From Cristatella mucedo (taxonomy: Eukaryota > Bryozoa > Phylactolaemata > Cristatellidae), in the NCBI GenBank assembly GCA_009760855.2, contig WPIO01000102.1, positions 124,001-188,000 on the forward strand: a DNA stretch of 64,000 bases, given 5' to 3'. This document shows, piece by piece, positions 48,285 to 55,918 of the stretch (position 1 is its first letter; each line of letters starts with the position of its first letter). Position numbers and translations under genes: made by a program. The notes beneath the pieces are model-generated. The model made no database searches. It was not told the DNA's origin and was given only the letters and a program-made list of their open reading frames with translations.

Positions 48285-49235
48285 CTATATTTTGGTCGCA
48301 CAACGCATTTTTGCACTTCTAGCGCGAATATTTTTTTTTATTTCCGAATCGCTGGCAGTTATTGGGCTTGGCTTACTTAGTATTAAAGTTGGCTCAAAGT
48401 TCCATTCTTTTGTGGCAAGAATTGCGGGGTCGTGTCTGTTTGTTTTGGGTTTTTGTTCTGATGCATAGTGTTTTAAAACATTTTTTACAATTCTATCCTC
48501 CAATGAATGAAAAGTAATCACACATAACTTGCCGTCAGATGGTAATATTTCAATGGAGCGATGGAGTGATTTTTCTAATTCCTGCAATTCCGTATTAACA
48601 ACTATGCGTAAGGCTTGGAAAGTTTTTGTGGCAGGATGAATGGCTGAATATCCTTTATATGGAATGGCATTTTTAATAATTTCAGCCAACTCTAAAGTTG
48701 TGTTAATGCTATTTTTTTCACGATATTCTACTATCGCTGCGGCAATTCTTCTGGAGTATCTTTCGTCTCCATATTGAAAAATTATATCAGCAATCATTTT
48801 TTCACTCCAGCTATTTACAATATCATGGGCGGAAAAATCACATATCCCCATCCTCATATCTAAGGGGCCATCATGCTGAAAAGAAAAACCGCGCTCAGCA
48901 CTGTCTATCTGCATAGAAGAAACACCAATATCGTATAGTATGCCAGCTATCTTTTCTGATTCTGAATCAATTTTACTGCTAATTTCACTAAATAATGCAC
49001 GATAAAAAATAAATCTTCCAGCAAATTCATCTTGCATGGGTTGTGCAAATTGCAATGCAAGCTCATCTCTATCGAATGCTATAATTTTGGCTTTGGGATT
49101 GTGCTGTAAAATGGCCTTTGAATGCCCCCCTGACCCAAAAGTGCAATCAACATAAGTTCCTTCGGCGACATTAAACCATTCTAAAACCTCGTTTTTCATT
49201 ACCGAAACATGACTTGGAGCTGCAAGATAAGTCAT
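48285..49235 (-). CDS. rsmH: 16S rRNA (cytosine-1402-N4) methyltransferase RsmH (MraW)
   Basis: Methylates the decoding centre of 16S rRNA. The 316-aa frame shows SHVSVMKNEVLEWFNV, SAM motif YVDCTFGSGGHSKAIL, and the late conserved block VITFHSLEDRIVKNVLKHYA followed by the Lys/Arg-rich NIRARSAKMR. Start at 49235 fits the family. Its usual partners in the division and cell-wall cluster (ftsL, ftsI, mur genes) are not beside it. Just upstream on the same strand is a broken copy of the first codons of pccA. Confidence 0.96.
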   Translation of the reverse strand: MTYLAAPSHVSVMKNEVLEWFNVAEGTYVDCTFGSGGHSKAILQHNPKAKIIAFDRDELALQFAQPMQDEFAGRFIFYRALFSEISSKIDSESEKIAGILYDIGVSSMQIDSAERGFSFQHDGPLDMRMGICDFSAHDIVNSWSEKMIADIIFQYGDERYSRRIAAAIVEYREKNSINTTLELAEIIKNAIPYKGYSAIHPATKTFQALRIVVNTELQELEKSLHRSIEILPSDGKLCVITFHSLEDRIVKNVLKHYASEQKPKTNRHDPAILATKEWNFEPTLILSKPSPITASDSEIKKNIRARSAKMRCATKI

Positions 49236-49250
49236 AAAAAAAATATCAAT

Positions 49251-49457
49251 TCAGCTAGATGGTTTGTTGCAAAAAATATCCTCATAAAAAACATATTTTT
49301 CCTCTCCGGCCATTTGCACAAATTTAGAGCTTGCATCCAATTTAGAGTGCACAGCTACTGTGGCGATTCCTAATTTGTTTGCCGCTTTGATTATTCTGCA
49401 GGCTATTTCGCCGCGATTGGCAATTAAAATCTTATTTATCTTTTTTTTTGAAATCAT
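49251..49457 (-). pseudogene. Truncated duplicate of the 5' end of pccA
   Basis: From the ATG at 49457 the product reads nearly as the N terminus of PccA at 55.8 kb ([20 protein letters not shown] and on, to FVQMAGE). It then departs at 49301 into an unrelated 15-codon tail ([16 protein letters not shown]). Only about 52 residues of a biotin carboxylase domain remain, so no activity is possible. The copy differs from the intact gene at a handful of bases. It forms the left arm of the inverted repeat. Confidence 0.93.
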
Positions 49458-49574
49458 AGCAAAATTACTTACTTGGCCTAATTTTATTTTAAACAAGAAG
49501 GCAAGGGCAAAATTTTCTACAAAAGATATTTGTCAAGCTATTATGTGGTGATTTTTATTTTATTTTAAATTGAA
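49301..49574 (-). repeat. Left arm of the island inverted repeat (pccA promoter and first codons)
   Basis: Read on the minus strand it matches 55650-55918 on the plus strand over about 270 bp, with a few substitutions and one 5-bp length difference in an A-rich tract. Both arms end at the outer side in the sequence TTCAAT. A near-palindrome, attgaagatgaagttcaat, follows here at 49569-49587. The almost identical attgaagatgaggttcaat lies at 55637-55655 in the same plus-strand orientation. Confidence 0.95.
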
Positions 49575-49638
49575 GATGAAGTTCAATTGTATAAAAGGAA
49601 GCAGCGATACGGCCCTTTCAATTTTATGAAAGGAAGCA

Positions 49639-51156
49639 TCAAAGCATTAGGCCTTCTTTTTGCCGCGTTTTATCATTCACAGAATATAAATTGCCCGAAC
49701 CGGCAACAAGTAGGACAGATGGATCTGTTGCTGGTGTAACGGATGACAAAGCACTAATCGCACCAATATCTTCTTCTGCGTGGGCTGTTGGGGTAGTTTT
49801 GGCAGTTTCCTTTTCCTTAAATTTATTGCATATCGCTACGGCTCTGCAATGTGGTTTGGCAGATTTTTCATGCATTTGTTCAATTATTTTCACGGTAAGC
49901 TCTAATATTTCCTTTTCTACTGGCTCCTGCATTGAAGCTTTTATGTTTTTTCTTTTCTTTTCTTTTCAAATGCAGCTTTTTTCTTTTTGTAAATGTAGCA
50001 ATTCAGCGTCTAATGTTTCCACTTTCCGCCGTACCACTTGTTTTTCAGCTCTAATTTTAATGTGCCAATTTGTTCTGATAGATCTGCCAATTTATATCGC
50101 ATTTTATCTCGCATTTTGCACTTTGCTTTCATCTCTACATCCTGATCTAATTCTTTTTCTGCCATCGCCATTGGAGCTTCTGTGAAATAAATATGTTTAT
50201 CCAATATTGCTGGAAACATTTCGTAAGAAGATTTTAGCACACGATCGCAAAGCAATGTTTTCACTGCCTCTGAGCAATGTAAATAACTATGGATCTGTTT
50301 TTTTGTTTTGTTAGCCAATCATTGCGAAAATCTGCATAATCATTAGATAATGATCTATATTTTTCTTGTAACGACAATAATCCTTCATCGGCCAAAGCAT
50401 ACTGCGCTTGCGCATCCATTTTATCAAGTTTTAAGTCCGATCTCAAAATGTTTTGATTCATACCTTCTACAGCCTCCGCCACCAACAATGCTTCCGTGCT
50501 GCCTTTCCTATGATAGCCAAGATTAGGACTCATTCCAATCCAAATATTTTGCACAACAATCACGGGTTGTTTTTTATGAGATTTTGATGAATCAGCCTGA
50601 ACTGTAAGTATTAAGTTCTCCATATCTTGTTCAGTAAAAGATTGCTTATGGTTATTTTGCGCATTTAATGCTTTCAATTCATTAAAGGATTTTACTATTT
50701 CGTCCATTTTGACGGAATAATTGGCTGCAATTAAAGCCATTTTATCTCCATTGATCAAATAGAAATTATACAACATCTTTGATTGGTATTCACGCTCTTT
50801 TTCAGTTAAATTTATTTTGTCGTTTATGATCTCATGCCTCATTATCACATATAAATGCGCTTTATCGGATAGTTTTTTTGTTCTCGTATGAAGAACCGGA
50901 CATTATGACCAAAACTGCTATCTAGCATTCCTACATCAAGAGCTAAGACATTTTTTTCCAATTGCGTTAGCCTATATTGCTCTAATCCCAGCATGACATT
51001 AGATTTAAAAGTTAAAGGCCAAAGTATATCTCTTTTAGTCTTGGCTGGCATTTGTTTAACAAGTTCTAGAAATTTATCCGCCGCCTGCATTTCAGCTGTA
51101 TTTTCTATGCCAATTTTTCTGAATTCGGGAAGAATTATAGCTCCATGATTACGCAT
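49639..51156 (-). pseudogene. Frameshifted member of the island protein family
   Basis: Four minus-strand frames in succession (51156-50845, 50848-50261, 50318-50010, 49932-49639) look like one broken gene of about 500 codons. The second joins the first by a GTGA overlap. The second to third break lies in a run of A in an AACAAAAAAAC-like tract. Another frameshift and a TGA precede the last piece. The product is helical with coiled coils. Its last part has IIEQMHEKSAK and an Ala/Thr/Ser/Pro tail ending EGLML, like the intact gene at 53.9 kb. Function unknown. Confidence 0.65.
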
Positions 51157-51214
51157 CCCGCCAACGTTTGAAATATTTTACATAAAAATAAAATCAATTA
51201 AAAGGGCTATTTAT

Positions 51215-51379
51215 TTAAGCACTGCATAGATATTGTGCAACATTATTTCTATATTCTGTGTCCATTGAAATTAAAAATGCCACAACTTGGGGAGAAGAGA
51301 TGGATGTTAAATCTTGAGAATTAGCAAAATCTCTACTATCAGCAACGAAAAACTGATCTGGTTTTGTTATAAAAATATG
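51215..51379 (-). pseudogene. Fragment of a conserved small frame upstream of the family gene
   Basis: An open stretch of 54 codons without a normal start, ending in TAA. It contains VADSRDFANSQDLTSISSPQ then VVAFLISMDTEYRNNVAQY. A related stretch sits at 53735-53850 ahead of the intact family gene. The fragment lies 58 bp upstream of the decayed family member on the same strand. Whether it is a separate small gene or the end of a lost one is unclear. Confidence 0.55.
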
Positions 51380-51426
51380 TTATAAAAATTTACTATGTAA
51401 GTATATTATTTTCACCTTAACAAATA

Positions 51427-51455
51427 TTGACAATTAAAAGCTTAGTCTTTGTATG
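51427..51455 (+). promoter_or_regulatory. Probable promoter of tRNA-Thr
   Basis: A perfect -35 box TTGACA (51427-51432), a 17-bp spacer and TGTATG (51450-51455) as a weak -10 box lie 9 bp before the tRNA start. TATGAA two bases further is an alternative -10. Confidence 0.5.
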
Positions 51456-51464
51456 AAATTGAGT

Positions 51465-51540
51465 GCCGAAGTAGCTCAGTTGGTAGAGCAACCGATTCGT
51501 AATCGGTAGGTCGCAGGTTCGACTCCTGTTTTCGGCACCA
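51465..51540 (+). tRNA. tRNA-Thr (anticodon CGT), CCA encoded
   Basis: A complete cloverleaf: acceptor GCCGAAG with TTTCGGC (one G-T pair), D arm TAGCTCAGTTGGTAGAGC, anticodon stem ACCGA/TCGGT around TTCGTAA (anticodon CGT), T arm with GCAGG-TTCGACT-CCTGT, discriminator A and an encoded CCA ending at 51540. It reads ACG codons. The encoded CCA differs from tRNA-Trp of this window, and the sequence is strikingly close to gammaproteobacterial tRNA-Thr. It sits inside the accessory island. Confidence 0.97.
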
Positions 51541-51580
51541 TAATTGGAAATATGACCTAACACTTTATTTGATGTAGTTT

Positions 51581-52045
51581 ATGAATAACCTCACTCACAG
51601 AAAAGCAAGAATTGCTGATTTACCACGTCTTATAGAGCTGCTCTTAGAAGATGAGCTTGGGGCTAGCAGAGAATAAAAATCAGCTAAATCTGATAAAAAC
51701 TACACCAAAGCATTCCACAAAATTGATAGCAATCCAAACCAATATTTAATGGTCGTAGAAAACTGTGACGAGATTATCGGCACTTGCCACCTAACCATTA
51801 TGCCATCACTTACTTTTATCGGCAGCACCCGTATGCAAATAGAAGCTGTCATGGTAGCCGAGAAATATAGAGGGCAGAAAATAGGAAGCTGGATGTTCTA
51901 TTAAGCCATTAGTTATACCAAAGAACATGATGTTTCTATCATCCAGCTCACAACAAACAAAAAGCGGCCAAAAGCAAAACATTTCTATGAAAAGCTTGGC
52001 TTCGAGGCCAGCCATGAAGGCATGAAATTATGTTTGAGGAAGTAG
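51581..52045 (+). pseudogene. GNAT acetyltransferase with two in-frame stops
   Basis: From the ATG at 51581 the frame matches a GNAT N-acetyltransferase: KARIADLPRLIELLLEDE, GTCHLTIMPSLTFIGSTRMQ, an acetyl-CoA site of the type VAEKYRGQKIGSWM, and AKHFYEKLGFEASHEGMKL near the end. Two TAA codons interrupt it, after GASRE (near codon 32) and after SWMFY (near codon 107). There is no frameshift and the rest is intact. It ends 2 bp before the next gene, so the pair came as one unit. Substrate unknown. Confidence 0.82.
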
Positions 52046-52047
52046 TT

Positions 52048-53100
52048 ATGAATCAGGTTATTATAATAAACGGCCCATCTTGAGCAGGAAAAACAACAAT
52101 AGCAAAAGAAATCTGCAGGCAACCTCATAGTAAGTTTGTTCATTTACAAATAGATAAAGCAGGAGAATTTTATAGCACGATTTTTCCTAAAGGATTTTTA
52201 TTTGCAGAAAATGAAATTGGAACTGAAAATAATGATGATGGACTAAGGGGGTTATTTAATAATAATCGCCTGGCCCGCAGAAAGGTTGTAGCATCTATAT
52301 TGCTTACAACTACAAAAGAATTATTAAAACAGAATTTCGATATTGTCATTGATACGGCTTTAGATGGCCCAGATGCAAAAGAAATGGCTCAGTTTTACAT
52401 AGAGCATTTAAAGGGCTATCAAATCACATTTGTGGGAATATATTGCCCTGTCGAAGAGAGATTAAAAAGGCTAAAAACCAGAAAAGATAATCTATTTTTA
52501 ACAGAAGATTTTATCAGAAACCAAACAGATCAGTACGATGTTTTTGAGTTATGCAAAGAATTTTATGATGTACGGTTTGATAGTTCCATGCTAAACAGCA
52601 AAGAAATTGCAACAAGCATCTTAAAGCACAATCAAAATGCTAACCAAGATACAATGCCACAGTTTGTCGTTCGCGCGTCTCAGCTTTCTGATATCGACGC
52701 CATGGTTTCACTCTCAAAAGCCAAGCGTAAGCTTTACGAAAAAGCGCAGCCGCAGTTTTGGCGTTATGTGGGAGAGGAAGGCGATAAGGCCCAGGAAAAA
52801 TGGTTCAAAGAACTGCTGGAGGATAAAAATTATGTGATGCTCACTGCGGAAAGCAACACCCAAGAAATCCTGGGATTTATTATTGGCAAGCTCATGCCTG
52901 CTCCGGAAGTTTATAACCCAGGTGGATCGACCTTGATGATAGATGACTTCTGTGTAAAATCCGAAAATCTTTGGCAATCTGTTGGGCATCGGTTAATTGA
53001 AGAGACCAAGGCTGCAGCCAAGGCTAGAAGCGCCACTTAAATTCTTGTGGTATGCGGCGCTGCAGACCTGCCAAAACGGAAGTTATTAATGGATCAACAT
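52048..53100 (+). pseudogene. Broken P-loop phosphotransferase (chloramphenicol-phosphotransferase-like) fused to GNAT
   Basis: The ATG at 52048 opens a nucleotide-binding start VIIINGPS-stop-AGKTTIAKE; a TGA at 52081 sits inside the P-loop, where such kinases have Ser or Gly. The frame then continues with IVIDTALDGPDAKEMAQFY and GIYCPVEERLKRLKTRKDN, as in chloramphenicol 3-O-phosphotransferase-like enzymes. A second, GNAT-type domain follows (VRASQLSDIDAMVSLSKAK, EILGFIIGKLM). A TAA at 53038 interrupts it; in-frame ILVVCGAADLPKRKLL follows. An open frame starting at TTG 52300 would lack the P-loop. Confidence 0.72.
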
Positions 53101-53124
53101 TCTGTTTATTTAACAACATACATG

Positions 53125-53530
53125 AAACAATCAAAAGCTGACGCTGACATTGATAACAAACAAATGGTAGAAAAAATATTAGATTTTGCTTCGGCCAAAT
53201 TTAAAGCAATTGAATAATTATACAGTAAAATGCATATTAGAGCTGAAAAATAAGCCATAGATATGCAGAAATTGCTAAAAGAAACCCTTCAGCGGGCGAT
53301 GCAGTGCAAGCTATGGGCGCAGTTGAGGGCACCATGAGTGATATGAGCTTGGCTTCTGTTGTGCCATCAGCAACGTATCAATCTGCTATACTTGGTGCGG
53401 AAGGTGGAGTAGTGTGCCTGCGGATGTGACCGCACCTGCACCTGCTATACTTGGTGCAGAAGGTGGAGTAGAAGGATCTTTGCATGCAAAAACACCAACG
53501 CCGCAACAAGGAACAAGTATGGGGCTTTAA
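53125..53530 (+). pseudogene. C-terminal remnant of an island family member
   Basis: No start and at least one frameshift. Its pieces match the C-terminal part of the intact family gene: VEKILDFASAKFKAIE then LYSKMHIRAEK (compare WYHKMHESAKK). An Ala/Ser/Pro tail follows with AILGAEGGV given twice, and the identical ending KTPTPQQGTSMGL with TAA at 53528. Internal TAA codons occur after KAIE and RAEK. The doubled AILGAEGGV segment suggests an unequal crossover at the tail. It joins the broken GNAT gene without a spacer. Confidence 0.7.
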
Positions 53531-53620
53531 TATTACTTTGCTTTATCGTCAGTTTCTTTAATACAGAAAAGAAGTTGACGATATTGCTTTTCTTTCTATC
53601 TGTATAATTGACTTAATAAA
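53413..53620 (+). repeat. Direct repeat, left copy (208 bp)
   Basis: Matches 55200-55407 with a single mismatch (gttgacg here, gttggcg there). It covers the last 38 codons of the family tail plus about 90 bp downstream. Beyond it the flanks are still related but clearly diverged. Confidence 0.95.
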
Positions 53621-53734
53621 TAAATCCTTACTCAAGCAAAGTGGTGATATATTGTAAAATATAAGATATTCCGGAAAAATAACTATCTCAAATATGTTTC
53701 ATTAGGCATATACAGGTTGTACATTTGTGAAGAT

Positions 53735-53850
53735 AAGAAGATATCACCAATCATTATTGCCGATAGTAGAGATTTTATTAATGCACAAGATTTAACGCCC
53801 ATTCTATCCCCTTAAGTTGTAGCATTTAATTTTAAGTGGCCAATAATTAG
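53735..53850 (+). pseudogene. Second fragment of the conserved small upstream frame
   Basis: Reads IIIADSRDFINAQDLTPILS, Pro, stop, then VVAF in the same frame, matching VADSRDFANSQDLTSISSPQ then VVAF at 51215-51379. The Gln codon CAA of that copy is TAA here. It lies about 75 bp upstream of the intact family gene. No complete frame exists. Confidence 0.5.
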
Positions 53851-53925
53851 CAATATTATAATGTATATAAATAGTTTATATTATTAATAAGTAGTAGAAT
53901 TTATTGTTAATTTATTTATATTGAT

Positions 53926-55317
53926 ATGCAAACTGCTTCAGCAAATAAATCATCATCTGATGTAGAAGTTAAAATACTTACAGAATACAGAAAACATGGG
54001 ATGAAAAATTTAGATCAAATTACAGATAAGGCAAAAGAATTGATTGCAATTGTTACATCCAAGCGCCATAGTTGCCCTACTATAGTTGCCGAAATGAATG
54101 GTGTATCATTTCCTGGGAAGGACGTAGCCCAACTTACCCCACAAGAAGAAATGGCCTTATGTCTCGAGTCAGATCAATGCGATCGAACAATTCGGCCGGC
54201 ACCGTCGCGTGCGCGGATGCTTCACAAAGCAAGCCAACAAGCATATGGCGAACCGAAGGTGTTGGTGGTGTTGTTACCGCCTAATGAATGTACCATCGCT
54301 GTGGCTTGTGTTGATGATAAGAAGTCTAAACCTCAGTCTACTGCGCCTACAACATTTAAAGCGTGTCGGTTGTATGTGCTCAATCAATCTACCATGCCGC
54401 CACAAGCACAACAAATATATGAAGAGTTGTTAGAATTGGGGGAGGAAAATGATAACTTAGAACCTTTGGACACAGACAATATAAGGCTAAAATTGCAGCT
54501 TGGTGAGTTAAAAAATCCTCCAGCTGATTTTAATGTTGTTGAAAATATCAAGATCGGTGCTAATATCAAAGCCTTCGATCTTCAATATTTAGACTTAGAC
54601 AGTAATATCACATATGCTTTAGAACGGGAAATTTTAAAATTATTGAGTAGTTCAAAAACTCCTAAAGAGCAATATTATGAAGCCACTGCATGCTTAGCTG
54701 TGAAGGCAGAAAGAAGCGCACAATGTATTAATCATTTAGCGAATTTGCCAAATGATGACGAGTTTCAAGAATGTTGTAAAGCGATGCTAGAGGTTCCCAC
54801 AGATCAGGAAAAGATACCATGGATTTCCCTAGATGAGCAAAGTGTAGGTGCAACAGTAGGTGAAAAACTGGCAATTATAATGCAGAAATACGGCATCCCG
54901 AAAGCTGCTGTGAAGCAATTTACAGCAGGAGCAAAGAAAGATCTGTCTTTAGTGGCAAGAACGGCTAAAAACCCAGATGGCAGCGAATTAGATGAGCAAG
55001 AACTTAGGAGGCGCATGGGACAGTACTGGGTTAATAAGGCTAAGACCTTTGTGGCAGACGTGAGTAAGTGGTATCATAAAATGCATGAAAGTGCCAAAAA
55101 AGTAGAAGTTGAATTGGCAAAAATTGCAAGCCAATCCCAACCGATGAGTGCAGAAGATCTTGCTAAGCCCATGCAAAGTCTTGCTCTATCTCCTACCGTT
55201 GTGCCTGCGGATGTGACCGCACCTGCACCTGCTATACTTGGTGCAGAAGGTGGAGTAGAAGGATCTTTGCATGCAAAAACACCAACGCCGCAACAAGGAA
55301 CAAGTATGGGGCTTTAA
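53926..55317 (+). CDS. Island family protein, intact member, function unknown
   Basis: Not recognised. A 463-aa soluble protein without signal peptide or membrane helix. It is predominantly helical: an N-terminal region (VKILTEYRKHGMKNLDQI), a basic loop (RTIRPAPSRARMLHKASQQA), a mixed middle, and a helical C-terminal third (VGEKLAIIMQKYGIPKAAVK, YWVNKAKTFVADVSKWYHKM). The last 60 residues are Ala/Pro/Ser-rich and probably disordered, ending QQGTSMGL. Part of the N-terminal third is richer in G and C than its neighbours. Two decayed relatives lie in the same island. A secreted effector with a C-terminal export tail is one possibility, unproven. Confidence 0.75.
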   Translation: MQTASANKSSSDVEVKILTEYRKHGMKNLDQITDKAKELIAIVTSKRHSCPTIVAEMNGVSFPGKDVAQLTPQEEMALCLESDQCDRTIRPAPSRARMLHKASQQAYGEPKVLVVLLPPNECTIAVACVDDKKSKPQSTAPTTFKACRLYVLNQSTMPPQAQQIYEELLELGEENDNLEPLDTDNIRLKLQLGELKNPPADFNVVENIKIGANIKAFDLQYLDLDSNITYALEREILKLLSSSKTPKEQYYEATACLAVKAERSAQCINHLANLPNDDEFQECCKAMLEVPTDQEKIPWISLDEQSVGATVGEKLAIIMQKYGIPKAAVKQFTAGAKKDLSLVARTAKNPDGSELDEQELRRRMGQYWVNKAKTFVADVSKWYHKMHESAKKVEVELAKIASQSQPMSAEDLAKPMQSLALSPTVVPADVTAPAPAILGAEGGVEGSLHAKTPTPQQGTSMGL

Positions 55318-55407
55318 TATTACTTTGCTTTATCGTCAGTTTCTTTAATACAGAAAAGAAGTTGGCGATATTGCTTTTCTTTCTATCTGTATAATTGACT
55401 TAATAAA
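55200..55407 (+). repeat. Direct repeat, right copy (208 bp)
   Basis: Partner of 53413-53620, covering the tail codons and 3' flank of the intact family gene. The near identity contrasts with the diverged sequence on both sides, which points to recent duplication or gene conversion. Confidence 0.95.
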
Positions 55408-55649
55408 GCGTTAATAAAAGCAGTAGCACTATGCAATATTTTTGTAAAAATATATTATATTCTGAGAAATCGGCAATCTCGTGCATGTTTAATTTTACAA
55501 TATGATAGTTATACATTTATAGCAATAAGATCGCTAAATATATTATCTAAAAATTATGTGGTGGCAATGAACACTATTGCTTTTATTGATGGAAATAATA
55601 AAAATTGTACATATAATTAAACAATAAAACTACAAAATTGAAGATGAGG

Positions 55650-55918
55650 TTCAATTTAAAATAAAAATCACCACATAATAGCTTGACAAATATCTTTTGT
55701 AGAAAATTTTGCCCTTGCCTTCTTGTTTAAAATAAAATTAGGCCAAGTAAGTAATTTTGCTATGATTTCAACAAAAAAGATAAATAAGATTTTAATTGCC
55801 AATCGCGGCGAAATAGCCTGCAGAATAATCAAAGCGGCAAACAAATTAGGAATCGCTACAGTAGCTGTACACTCTAAATTGGATACAAGCTCTAAATTTG
55901 TGCAAATGGCCGGAGAGG
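55650..55918 (+). repeat. Right arm of the island inverted repeat (native pccA start)
   Basis: Partner of 49301-49574 in opposite orientation. It holds the pccA leader, including a possible TTGACA box in AGCTTGACAAATATC, and the first 52 codons. As the reading frame continues normally into pccA, this arm is the original and the left arm the copy. Confidence 0.95.

Noticed and set aside
51581-53100. Reassigned stop codons as an explanation for the broken GNAT and phosphotransferase genes.
   Set aside because: Intact housekeeping genes of the window end in TAA, and the qor-like gene ends in TGA within an ATGA overlap, so both codons work as stops.
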